Shown: piece by piece, positions 19,150-28,362 of the stretch | How positions within the stretch are numbered: the stretch's first letter is position 1 | How the letters are laid out: each line of letters opens with the position of its first letter | Assembly: GCA_013138765.1 (NCBI GenBank) | Contig: WTCB01000028.1 | Span: forward strand, 1-34,764 | Length of the DNA: 34,764 nucleotides | Source: Candidatus Nanohaloarchaea archaeon | Lineage (GTDB): Archaea; EX4484-52; GLR71 | Direction: 5' to 3' | The notes under the pieces: generated by a model | Told to the model about the DNA's origin: nothing | Database searches by the model: none | What the model saw: the letters and a program-made list of their open reading frames with translations, nothing else | Translations under genes and position numbers: made by a program

Positions 19150-20400
19150 ATGATTGAAAATATAATCGGCTCAAAAAGCAAGATTGCAGTTATTAAAGCA
19201 CTTTTCATGCAAGATAAAGAAAAAGGTTCAACAATACGAAAACTCGCAATAACCTCAAATACACCTTATTCTGTTGCCTATAGGGACATAACGCATTTTA
19301 TAGAAGAAAATTTCGTAAAAGTAAAAAAAGATGGTGCAAACAAGATTGTCTCATTCAATAAAGACCATAGGCTTTATCCAAAAATATCCACACTTTTATC
19401 CAAAGATGATGATGACAAAGAAGAACAAGAAACAAAACCAAAAAAGATGTTCAAACATAAAAACGGTCTGATAATAGTTCACCACAATGCAGATCCAGAT
19501 GCAATAGGAAGTGCAATCGCGCTTGCACGAGGTTTCGATCAAAGCAACCTAAAATGTGAAATATTTGCCCCGGGCGGGTTAAGTTCACAGAGCAAAAGAC
19601 TTCTTGAAAAATATCCATACCCAATAGCAAAAAAAATTAAAGAATACCCAAAATTAGTATTCATACTAGACACATCATCACCCGAACAATTAAATGGTGC
19701 AAAGATACCAAAAGACTGCAAGACAATAATTATAGACCATCACAGACCTGGAAAACTTGCAGATATGGCAGACATGAAAATAATAGACCCCTCTGCACAC
19801 TCAACAGCAATACTTGTATATGACATGTTGATTTCAGCAGGAATCCAGATTACAGCAGAGATTGCATTCTTCCTTATGGCAGCAATTGTTGCAGATACTG
19901 GCTATTTCAGACTTATCGACAGACGAGACATCAATACGATTCAAAAATTAATTGAACTTGTAGATTTAGATGATGTTTTTGCAAGTCTTTCGACAAGAAT
20001 CGACTATGACGAAAAAGTAGCAAGATTGACAGGTATGCAGAAGATAGAAGCATATAAGATAAAAGATAAGATAATTGTATTCTCAAAAGTGAATTCATTT
20101 GAATCAAGAGTCGCAAAACACATGATAACCTCATTTGCAGACATCGCAATAATTGAAAATATAAACAAAAACAGCGTAAGGATAAGTGCAAGAGCACGAA
20201 AATACCTTGAAGATACAGTTGATTTATCCCTAATATTAAAAGGTATAGGAAAAGACATCAACGGAAACGGTGGTGGTCACAGGACAGCAGCTTCCGCAAA
20301 CGGTTCAGATACAGGGAACATGGAAATTGTAAAGGACAAAATAAAAAAATACCTTGAATCAGTTTTAAATGGTCGTATCAAACAATTACCGCAATATTAA
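19150..20400 (+). CDS. DHH/DHHA1-family phosphoesterase with N-terminal winged-helix
   Basis: HHNADPDAIGSAIAL, IIIDHHRPG, NGGGHRTAASANG. Confidence 0.9.
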   Translation: MIENIIGSKSKIAVIKALFMQDKEKGSTIRKLAITSNTPYSVAYRDITHFIEENFVKVKKDGANKIVSFNKDHRLYPKISTLLSKDDDDKEEQETKPKKMFKHKNGLIIVHHNADPDAIGSAIALARGFDQSNLKCEIFAPGGLSSQSKRLLEKYPYPIAKKIKEYPKLVFILDTSSPEQLNGAKIPKDCKTIIIDHHRPGKLADMADMKIIDPSAHSTAILVYDMLISAGIQITAEIAFFLMAAIVADTGYFRLIDRRDINTIQKLIELVDLDDVFASLSTRIDYDEKVARLTGMQKIEAYKIKDKIIVFSKVNSFESRVAKHMITSFADIAIIENINKNSVRISARARKYLEDTVDLSLILKGIGKDINGNGGGHRTAASANGSDTGNMEIVKDKIKKYLESVLNGRIKQLPQY

Positions 20401-20480
20401 ATAAATTAAGAAAAAACAAAATGTTTTTATAAATATCACTGCCCATTATATCTATATTAAGATTTAATGAGGTGTTTAAT

Positions 20481-20738
20481 ATGGACATAGACAATATAGT
20501 TACAGCATTGATTGACATTAAAGAAGATAAAAGAGTACCAAGAAATGTAAGGGCATCACTCCAAGAGACAATAGGAGAACTTACATGTGACGATGAAAAC
20601 ATAACGGTAAAACTGAACACAGCAATATCCATATTAGATGAGATAAACAACGACACAAACATACAGCCATTCACAAGAACACAGATATGGAACATTGTGA
20701 CTATGCTTGAATCGTTCCAGAACGATATGGATTCCTGA
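20481..20738 (+). CDS. UPF0147 family protein
   Basis: IKEDKRVPRNVRASLQETIGELTCDDENITVKLNTAISILDEI. Confidence 0.88.
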   Translation: MDIDNIVTALIDIKEDKRVPRNVRASLQETIGELTCDDENITVKLNTAISILDEINNDTNIQPFTRTQIWNIVTMLESFQNDMDS

Positions 20739-20781
20739 TAAAAGCATTTAAATATTGCGGAACAATCATATATTATAATTA

Positions 20782-20802
20782 AGCGTTATTTTTTATAATG
20801 CT
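20782..20802. repeat. inverted repeat in sepF 5' region
   Basis: AGCGTTAT-TTTTT-ATAATGCT, 8-bp stem with one G.T pair, 18 bp upstream of the sepF start. Confidence 0.5.
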
Positions 20803-20819
20803 AAGAGGAGAAGAGTCTT

Positions 20820-21164
20820 ATGGGATTTTTAAGTAAAATGATCAGTGAACCTGAAAACGATGAAATGGCAGAAACCAATTATCTAGAGATAGACGAGATG
20901 GACCAATCAAATCACGGCAAATTTATGATTCGTGTAGAGACACTTTCTGAATTTTCAGACACAAGCATAATACAGGAATACGTGAGGAATGGAGATATCG
21001 TCTGGGTAAGGATTAAACCATTAAAAGAAAAAGATATCACAGAACTTAAAAGATCAGTTGACAGACTACGAAAGACCTGTATAGCAATAAATGGCGATGT
21101 TGCCGGGATTGATGAAGATTACCTTGTATTGACACCACCAGGTGTACACATACACAGAAGGTAA
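20820..21164 (+). CDS. sepF: archaeal SepF-like cell division protein
   Basis: MGFLSKM amphipathic start; IVWVRIKPLKEKDITELKRSVDRLRKTCIAINGDVAGIDEDYLVLTPPGVHI. Confidence 0.9.
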   Translation: MGFLSKMISEPENDEMAETNYLEIDEMDQSNHGKFMIRVETLSEFSDTSIIQEYVRNGDIVWVRIKPLKEKDITELKRSVDRLRKTCIAINGDVAGIDEDYLVLTPPGVHIHRR

Positions 21165-21201
21165 AGACATTAAAACCTTTTTCTCTTTTTTTATCTCTTT
21201 T

Positions 21202-21837
21202 TTATACGGCAATGGCATTAAAATAGAAATCAGTTATCCCACCAGTTATATACTGCACAGCGATAGCCAAAAGAATAAGCCCCATCATACGAGTTATGAT
21301 TTTAGTACCTGTAGTCCCTAAAATAGAAAATATACGCTCAGAACTCCTAAATATAGCATAAGATAACATAAATGCAACAATAACAGACACGATTACAAAA
21401 ATCTTCTGCTCAGAAGTAATGGCAGAAGAATAGAGAAGAATGCCCGTAGTTATAGCCCCGGGACCAGTCATAAGAGGTATTGCAAGAGGAGTTATAGCCA
21501 AATCATTCATAGTATCCCATTCTGCTACCTCTTCAGGCGTATGTTTTGTCTTTTGCTTCTGCCCGAAAATCATATGAAATGAAATGACACCAAGTAAAAT
21601 GCCCCCCGCAATCTTAAATGAATACAGATCAATATTTAAAAACGAGAATATTGCATTTCCAAATACTGTAAAGATAAGAAGTGATGATGTAGCGACAATT
21701 ATTGCCTTATGTATAATTTTCACTCTATCACTTTTTTTATAATCATCAAGAAGAGAACGTATTATTCCAATTGTACCGACAGGGTTTATTATTACAAAAA
21801 GAGTGAGTATAGAATAATAAAGAAAATCAAGCTCCAT
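21202..21837 (-). CDS. MarC family membrane protein
   Basis: LFVIINPVGTIGII..., ITPLAIPLMTGPGAITTGILL. Confidence 0.92.
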   Translation of the reverse strand: MELDFLYYSILTLFVIINPVGTIGIIRSLLDDYKKSDRVKIIHKAIIVATSSLLIFTVFGNAIFSFLNIDLYSFKIAGGILLGVISFHMIFGQKQKTKHTPEEVAEWDTMNDLAITPLAIPLMTGPGAITTGILLYSSAITSEQKIFVIVSVIVAFMLSYAIFRSSERIFSILGTTGTKIITRMMGLILLAIAVQYITGGITDFYFNAIAV

Positions 21838-21902
21838 AAGAACACACCAAATAAGACATAATTAATTAATAAGATAATAAAAATATAAAAGATTATATCT
21901 CT

Positions 21903-22652
21903 TTAATCTTCAACTCGTGGTGCAAGCACATAATTCAGTTCTAAGGCATCCTTCTGCCTGAATGTCAACCGAGAAGGGTAATCCTTACCGAATTCAATAT
22001 GTACCACATCTGCAAGCTTTCCAGCTTTTATGATTTTCTTAAAATAATCAAGACTGAATTTTGATGCACAAGGCTCCTTTACAGAAAAATCAAGCAGACC
22101 GCCATTACCTTTCTCAATCTCAAGCCGTACCTGATTCAGATCACCTTTAGAAGATATTATAAATTTATTTTTTTCCGCTTCAACCACAATTGTATCAGAG
22201 ACAATAGATGCATCACCGATACCATCTTCAAGAATTGATGTCTGTATATCTACATGGCCAGAGAAATCCAGATTCATCTCAGGTGTCTCGGCCTCATCAA
22301 TGACTATAAGTGGCTGTACAAATCTTCTTGTAGACCTGCCAACAAAAGTAATCTCAAGCTTTTTTGCATCATTATCAAGTGCCAAAGTAACTTTGTCTGA
22401 AGCAGAAGCTCGTTTAAGTATAGATAAAAAACTTTCCATATTGACGCTTATTTCCTGCTCTGTATCAATCTCATAACTTGCAAACTGTGTAGCTAAAAAT
22501 TTGAAATCAACTAAAACAACCATAGTTGGGTCCACAGCAGACATATATATACCATCTTTTTTAGCTTTAAATATACCCTCAGTTATAAATTCTGAGACTG
22601 CAGTCAGGGAATCCCTGAAAAGAATTACATCATCTAGTGTTGCTTTAAACAT
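21903..22652 (-). CDS. pcn: DNA polymerase sliding clamp (PCNA)
   Basis: IFKAKKDGIYMSAVDPTMVVLVDFKF...FSLDYFKKIIKA...LELNYVLAPRVED. Confidence 0.95.
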   Translation of the reverse strand: MFKATLDDVILFRDSLTAVSEFITEGIFKAKKDGIYMSAVDPTMVVLVDFKFLATQFASYEIDTEQEISVNMESFLSILKRASASDKVTLALDNDAKKLEITFVGRSTRRFVQPLIVIDEAETPEMNLDFSGHVDIQTSILEDGIGDASIVSDTIVVEAEKNKFIISSKGDLNQVRLEIEKGNGGLLDFSVKEPCASKFSLDYFKKIIKAGKLADVVHIEFGKDYPSRLTFRQKDALELNYVLAPRVED

Positions 22653-22695
22653 ATGAATAGACCTCCGATAAATATCAGTACCTATTACTTCTTAC

Positions 22696-22715
22696 TAAAC
22701 ATTTATTAATGTTTA
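22696..22715. promoter_or_regulatory. perfect inverted repeat upstream of pcn
   Basis: TAAACATT-TATT-AATGTTTA, 44-63 bp upstream of the start codon. Confidence 0.4.
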
Positions 22716-22821
22716 ATGATATCTCAAAAAATATGAAAGATAAAACTTCAAAATAAACTAATTTTTAAAAAAAAATAGGAATAAAAAATAATAGATAATA
22801 AAAGGAAAAATAATAAGGACC

Positions 22822-23151
22822 TCAACTATACTCACGCCAAGTGTGACCGCATTCAGTACACTTATAGAACCTTGTCTCTGGCTCATCACTAGACCTTGTC
22901 TGACGTGTCCACCAAAATACTTTATTATTATTGCACTTTTGACAAGGATATTCCATAATTGGAAGATTTGCTCTTTTACTTTCAATTATCTGAACATTAT
23001 CCAATGGTTCATGCTCAATCTTCTGGCTAAGTTTCAAAGAATCCATTTTTTGAACTTTTTCAATACTGCAACCATTTCCACATATAAAAACGACAGATCC
23101 ATTTTCTTTTAAAGGTCTCATCAAACTTCCGCATATTTTACATATCTGCAT
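22822..23151 (-). CDS. tfs: transcription elongation factor TFS
   Basis: N-terminal CKICG zinc ribbon; C-terminal PCQKCNNNKVFWWTRQTRSSDEPETRFYKCTECGHTWREY. Confidence 0.93.
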   Translation of the reverse strand: MQICKICGSLMRPLKENGSVVFICGNGCSIEKVQKMDSLKLSQKIEHEPLDNVQIIESKRANLPIMEYPCQKCNNNKVFWWTRQTRSSDEPETRFYKCTECGHTWREYS

Positions 23152-23357
23152 AATATTCCACCCTTTAAATCTATTTCAAATAGAACCATAAGATTTATAT
23201 AACTTATGAAAAACTACTTGATTCCTCAAAAAGATAACCAATAAATTTTTGCGGATATTTTATATCATCAGATAACTATATAAATGTTACTGTAATATCA
23301 TCAAAAACTAAAAACAGATTAATTAAAAATTAAATAAATATAGAAAAGAACAAAAAC

Positions 23358-23639
23358 TTACTTTTTAATAGCTTTCTCAAATTCAGAACCGAACTGATCA
23401 ATCTGGTCTTGAGTTCTTTTAATTGCAGCCAATATAGATTTTTTTGGATCTTTAGATTTGACGATAAGTCTCGGTGCACCTACATAAGGATGTGCTTTTT
23501 CATAAGCCGCAAGAGATACAGAAGAATCATCCCATAACGCTTTCCTTAAAAGATTAGGAAGAGTATGCTTACCATTATCAATCTCAATAATTAATGTTTC
23601 GTTATCTTGTTTTTCAATTTTAACCTGCATTGCAATCAC
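23358..23639 (-). CDS. rpoL: DNA-directed RNA polymerase subunit L
   Basis: DNGKHTLPNLLRKALWDDSSVSLAAYEKAHPYVGAPRLIVKSKD. Confidence 0.92.
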   Translation of the reverse strand: MIAMQVKIEKQDNETLIIEIDNGKHTLPNLLRKALWDDSSVSLAAYEKAHPYVGAPRLIVKSKDPKKSILAAIKRTQDQIDQFGSEFEKAIKK

Positions 23640-23787
23640 ACACCGACTAATAAATTATTATTTAATTCGTTTTAATATATATACATGTACCTTATACACA
23701 TACACATATAAATCCGTCCAATAAATTTATATATGCACGGATAAACTTTTTAAAAGTATCGCAGATACAGATATTCTAAAATCATAA

Positions 23788-24909
23788 TCAGATTCTAAAA
23801 TCATCATATATCTCAAGACTTTTAGAACTGATGCCTGGTATACTTTCATCAATCATCTGATAGAACAGCTTATTATCGATACAAAAAGAACCATTGACAA
23901 CATAATCAATAGACGCAATCTCTAAAACATTTGTCACAATACGCCGTATATCGCGGCCACTGTACTTTAAGCCACCAAGTTCTTTATCACACATATAATG
24001 CGCAATATCTGCCACCACAAGATCGGGCATATGCCCTTCAATCTGCTTATTGATCTCAAGATCAAATATGAACTCTTTCTCTTTTTTGTCAGGTGGTCCG
24101 ACATAGAGCATTGAATTGAATCTACTCAAGAGCGCACTATCTATCAGATCAGGACGATTGGTCGCAGCAATAAGGTTTATATCAGCCTTATCAATGCCAT
24201 CAATCTGCGTAAGCAATGTTGAAAGAGTCCGATTAGAGACCGGATCATTACTGTCCCGAGTCATGGAGAGCGCATCAATCTCATCAATGAAAAGCACATT
24301 ATTCTTGTTTTCCTTGACTTTTGAAAATATCTGAGACAGGTTTCTGCTCGTCTCGCCATAATATTTAGAGAGAATGTTTGATGCATCTATATAATACACA
24401 TCACCATCTGGTATCTCATTTGATAATGCCCCGATAAAAAATGTCTTGCCGCAACCGGGAGGACCATACATAAGGATAGTATTTGGAGCATTGATCTTAA
24501 AGGGCATATCACACACCATAGGATATATCATATGCACCTTAAATTTCTCCTTGATATAATCATAGCCGATTATATCATCAAACTTATGGTTTGATTTGAC
24601 AATCGACTCATTTGGCCAATCATCATCAGACATCTCCACATCTGAAACAGACCCTGAAGAACCTGAATCTGCCCCATGACCTGAATTAGCGATCATATTA
24701 AGCGCAAAATCCCATGACTCTTTCTGAAGTTCCTTATATTGAGCATATCCAGCATACCTTACATTGACATTATCTTCAAGCATGGCCCTGACAAAATAAT
24801 CTTTTGCAAGATACATAAATTTAAGGGAATGCAATGGCTCTGTGCTCCGCAGATCTTTACTTTTTAAAAGATAAGCGTTTCCTTTGTCAATAAACAGCTG
24901 TTCAAGCAC
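23788..24909 (-). CDS. Vps4/CdvC-like AAA ATPase with N-terminal MIT-like helical domain
   Basis: Walker A GPPGCGKT, SKYYGETSRNLSQIF, Walker B VLFIDEIDAL, LLSRFNSMLYVGPPD; C-terminal ESIPGISSKSLEIYDDFRI resembles the Vps4/katanin C-terminal motif. Confidence 0.85.
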   Translation of the reverse strand: MLEQLFIDKGNAYLLKSKDLRSTEPLHSLKFMYLAKDYFVRAMLEDNVNVRYAGYAQYKELQKESWDFALNMIANSGHGADSGSSGSVSDVEMSDDDWPNESIVKSNHKFDDIIGYDYIKEKFKVHMIYPMVCDMPFKINAPNTILMYGPPGCGKTFFIGALSNEIPDGDVYYIDASNILSKYYGETSRNLSQIFSKVKENKNNVLFIDEIDALSMTRDSNDPVSNRTLSTLLTQIDGIDKADINLIAATNRPDLIDSALLSRFNSMLYVGPPDKKEKEFIFDLEINKQIEGHMPDLVVADIAHYMCDKELGGLKYSGRDIRRIVTNVLEIASIDYVVNGSFCIDNKLFYQMIDESIPGISSKSLEIYDDFRI

Positions 24910-24921
24910 AGAGCATCACAT

Positions 24922-25605
24922 CTATTGGGTGGGTTCTTCAATGGGGATAACATTGACAAGACTGTAAGCATCCTGTATCTCCTGGCTGTATCCTTCAGGA
25001 TTCTTTGATATGTCAGAAAGAATACGGTCAACATCTTCATCATATATATCAAAGTCACCAATCTCCGCCTGAGCATCAAGCATGTTCTCTTTTGACATCA
25101 TATATCCTTTAAGCTGTATCGGCTCAGAGATATCATTGCCGCCCACACGCTGCTTTATCCTTTCAAAACCGGATATGACCTCGCTCAAATTAACATTCTT
25201 AATCTCAGGATTAAGGCAATTCAATGCTTTCTTATAGAGAAGGTCCTTGCGCATGACATCCACATCAATCACAAGAGGAATATACTCAAAAACTCTCTGT
25301 TTATATATCTCTTTTTCTTTAGATAACATATTTTCCTGCATCTCAAGCTTCTGCATCGATGCAATATACGACTTAGCCCGATCATCTTTACCTTCACCCA
25401 TAAGTCTCCTTACCTGAAGAAAAAGTTCCTGTTTTTCAACCACGATCTTATTTATTGCAGAATCACATACTGATGAAATCCGAGATGCATTTTTCTGCTC
25501 CATCTTGATGACCTGCATATATTTATCAAGTTCATTCACCATCTCATCAAGACTTGGTTCTGGTTCCTGCTCATTTTTTCCCATAAATCTATCAATTATA
25601 TTCAT
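24922..25605 (-). CDS. ESCRT-III/CdvB-like helical protein
   Basis: all-helical prediction by eye; VRRLMGEGKDDRAKSYIASMQKLEMQENMLSKEKEIYKQ resembles ESCRT-III helix 2; next to Vps4-like gene. Confidence 0.6.
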   Translation of the reverse strand: MNIIDRFMGKNEQEPEPSLDEMVNELDKYMQVIKMEQKNASRISSVCDSAINKIVVEKQELFLQVRRLMGEGKDDRAKSYIASMQKLEMQENMLSKEKEIYKQRVFEYIPLVIDVDVMRKDLLYKKALNCLNPEIKNVNLSEVISGFERIKQRVGGNDISEPIQLKGYMMSKENMLDAQAEIGDFDIYDEDVDRILSDISKNPEGYSQEIQDAYSLVNVIPIEEPTQ

Positions 25606-25626
25606 ATCTCATCACCCGTCTCTAAT

Positions 25627-26361
25627 TCAATAAGATGGCACATAATCCAACTCTTTCCAAAATTGTGCATTCTCAATAAGTTTATCATGTGCATCCATAC
25701 CGCGCTCTTCAGCAATTGTATACTTCTCAGCCATCTGCGCAACATTTTCAAGGGATCTGTTAACTTTGCAAAGATAGGACGCAACTATATTTTTCCGGAC
25801 CGCATACTGTTCCATATCCAAAAGTTGTGACTCATACGAATCAATAAGCTTTTTCTCACGATCATCAAGAAAATGATATGCAGAAGGACAATTATCCAGA
25901 ACTGAATCCCCCATGATTTCAGCAGGATCAGATTTGCGAGATCCAAATTTAAACATATTTTTGATTGAACTGAAAATGTTTCCTTTTTTCGTACCCTCAT
26001 CATCCGAAAACAAATTTCCAATTGCATCAGATGACCCATATTGCTTCCCAGAAGAGACATCGAAAGAGACACAGTTCAAAAACTGCTCAATCTGCGACTT
26101 ATCCTTTGCACCCACCACGAGAAGCTGTGTCTTCGAATTATAAGACACCTCAATCTCATTTATCCCTAACGGATCAAAAAACGTATACTCTTTCTTATCC
26201 ATGCCTGAAGTATTTACATCACGGCTGCAACCCCCATCATTAACCCTTAAATGTCTTGAGAACCGAGAGATGGCAGCATCAAATGCATCATTATCAATCC
26301 TGTCTGTATAGACATCCAGATCACCATACTTACAGTATCCGACAGTTTTTACGCGTAACAT
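25627..26361 (-). CDS. uncharacterised third protein of the ESCRT-like cassette (244 aa)
   Basis: first gene of a tightly spaced three-gene unit; beta-rich N-terminus, internal amphipathic NIFSSIKNMFKFGSRK, helical C-terminus. Confidence 0.7.
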   Translation of the reverse strand: MLRVKTVGYCKYGDLDVYTDRIDNDAFDAAISRFSRHLRVNDGGCSRDVNTSGMDKKEYTFFDPLGINEIEVSYNSKTQLLVVGAKDKSQIEQFLNCVSFDVSSGKQYGSSDAIGNLFSDDEGTKKGNIFSSIKNMFKFGSRKSDPAEIMGDSVLDNCPSAYHFLDDREKKLIDSYESQLLDMEQYAVRKNIVASYLCKVNRSLENVAQMAEKYTIAEERGMDAHDKLIENAQFWKELDYVPSY

Positions 26362-26387
26362 AAATACTTATTGAATTTACACCCAGC

Positions 26388-26395
26388 ATATAAAT
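26388..26395 (-). promoter_or_regulatory. candidate TATA box of the ESCRT-like cassette
   Basis: minus-strand ATTTATAT about 30 bp upstream of the ATG at 26361. Confidence 0.5.
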
Positions 26396-26430
26396 GCCCG
26401 ACCAGCAACAGAGGTGTATCTACAGAAAAT

Positions 26431-26447
26431 AACCACCGACAGTGGTT
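26431..26447. promoter_or_regulatory. inverted repeat AACCACCGACAGTGGTT upstream of the ESCRT-like cassette
   Basis: perfect 6-bp arms, ACCAC-N5-GTGGT as at 7712-7726; ~47 bp upstream of the TATA centre. Confidence 0.5.
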
Positions 26448-26483
26448 ACTGATAAAAAGGATAAAAAACGATAAAAAGAAAAC

Positions 26484-26801
26484 TTATCCGAACAGAAAAA
26501 GATAACAAGACACGAAAACCACACCAAAGAGCATCCAGATAAGATAAGTAGATAAGTCATCCTTATGCAATTTTTTTATTGCACCCATACGAAACACAGA
26601 AACTATAGTCTTATAGAACGAGGGAGATGGCACAATCTCTAGATCAGGACTGACAGACAACCCACAAGCATAAGGTTTCTTAGACGCTGAAGACACTACT
26701 GAATCAGTCTTTGCAAACCGATAAAATACATAAGTCAACACAACGGATAAAACTGAAACTGCAACCCAATCATCAACCAATAAATTTAATATTGTAATCA
26801 T
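26484..26801 (-). CDS. MbhI-like small membrane subunit
   Basis: N- and C-terminal hydrophobic helices, KPYACGLSVSPDLEIVP motif, position after the MrpD/MbhH gene. Confidence 0.55.
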   Translation of the reverse strand: MITILNLLVDDWVAVSVLSVVLTYVFYRFAKTDSVVSSASKKPYACGLSVSPDLEIVPSPSFYKTIVSVFRMGAIKKLHKDDLSTYLIWMLFGVVFVSCYLFLFG

Positions 26802-26815
26802 AAAAACACCATATC

Positions 26816-28264
26816 TTAAATCAGGCCAAGCACAGTCTTGATATAAAGTTCCCTATCAAGACCAGACCCGGCAATAATCTCCATCAATCCAGTAAAGTAT
26901 CCCTGAAAAATCCCAAGCACCACACAAAATACTGCAATTGTGACCATAATAATTTTAAGATCATAATCAATATTGACAACACCCGAATCTTTCCTGTTTG
27001 AAAAAAATATCATATTAAGCATCTTAGACGAATAAGCCAAAGTCAATACAGACACAAGCATTGCAATAAGTGTAGCAATAGGAAACACTTGAATGCCCGC
27101 CTGATATATCAAAAGCTTGCTCGAAAAACCATTAAATAAAGGAAGACCGGCCAATGCCGAAACAGCAACTAAGGCCGACCCGAAAAGTACAGGATTGCCA
27201 ACACCGAGCCCCCCCATCTTATCAAGATCACTCGTCCCGAAATGTTTTATCACGACATATGCAACAATAAAAAGAATAATATCTATCAAGACAAGATTTA
27301 TCATATGATACACAAAACCAGCATAACTTAAAAGACCAAAAGCTAAAAGGACATAACCCGTCTGTGATATCGCAGAATATGCAAGCAACTTCTTAAGGTT
27401 AGTCGTCTGCAGTGCCAAAACTGCACCGAGAACCATAGTCACAAAAGATAAGGCAATCAACATACCAGATAGATTAAGATTGCCGACAGTGACGACAAGC
27501 CTAAAAATTGCATAAAGCCCAATGATAGTGCCAGACGCTGTAAACATCAACCCTAAAGAAAGTGGTGTATCCCTTATGACCGATGGTTTCCATGCATGAA
27601 ATGGCGCAATGGCCGCCTTAAACATAAATCCTGAAATAAGAAGTCCAAAACCCAAAATAGTTGCAGTAGTTGACGACAATGCCATCTTACTTGCAATATC
27701 TGCCATGTTCAAAGTACCTAAAGACCCATAGACAAAAACAATGCCTAAAAGTATAAGTGACGTGCTGAAACTGCCCATGATAAGATATTTAATAGATGAC
27801 AAGACTGCTTTCTTCCGACCCGTATAAGACACAAGAGCATAAGATGCAATGCTGAATATCTCAAAAAATACAAAAAGATTAAATATGTCTCCAGTCATTG
27901 CCGCCCCAAAAAGCCCAAGCAAAAAAAGCATAAAGAGCGCATAGAACTCTCTTTTATCGTCACGTATCTCAGTCCTGCTTATGGCAAGAGCTGAAACTGC
28001 AACGAAAATTAAAAGAAGACACACAACATAATTTAAAAGATCAACTGAAAAAGTAATGCCTAACGGTGGCTTCCACCCCAGCTGATAATATACCATGATC
28101 TTATCAGAAACAATTTTAGAAAAATCAAGCAAAATAAATATTGCGCTCAAGACAACCCCACCTAAAGCAAAAGATAGATGATAATGTTTATGCCTACCGC
28201 TAGTGATAGTTATAAAAAATACAGCCGCAAGCAAAACAGGTACAATCATATTAAAATATGTCAT
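26816..28264 (-). CDS. mrpD: MrpD/MbhH-type proton-conducting antiporter subunit (NuoL/M/N superfamily)
   Basis: GDIFNLFVFFEIFSIASYALVSY, ISGFMFKAAIAPFHAWKPSVIRDTP, LLAYSAISQTGYVLLAFGL. Confidence 0.92.
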   Translation of the reverse strand: MTYFNMIVPVLLAAVFFITITSGRHKHYHLSFALGGVVLSAIFILLDFSKIVSDKIMVYYQLGWKPPLGITFSVDLLNYVVCLLLIFVAVSALAISRTEIRDDKREFYALFMLFLLGLFGAAMTGDIFNLFVFFEIFSIASYALVSYTGRKKAVLSSIKYLIMGSFSTSLILLGIVFVYGSLGTLNMADIASKMALSSTTATILGFGLLISGFMFKAAIAPFHAWKPSVIRDTPLSLGLMFTASGTIIGLYAIFRLVVTVGNLNLSGMLIALSFVTMVLGAVLALQTTNLKKLLAYSAISQTGYVLLAFGLLSYAGFVYHMINLVLIDIILFIVAYVVIKHFGTSDLDKMGGLGVGNPVLFGSALVAVSALAGLPLFNGFSSKLLIYQAGIQVFPIATLIAMLVSVLTLAYSSKMLNMIFFSNRKDSGVVNIDYDLKIIMVTIAVFCVVLGIFQGYFTGLMEIIAGSGLDRELYIKTVLGLI

Positions 28265-28362
28265 TTTAAAACACTTCTTAACTTCTTAAAAAAATCCAAT
28301 ATACATATAGATTTTATCCGACCCTGTTAATATAATTTTCAATAATACACACCTGACCGGAT

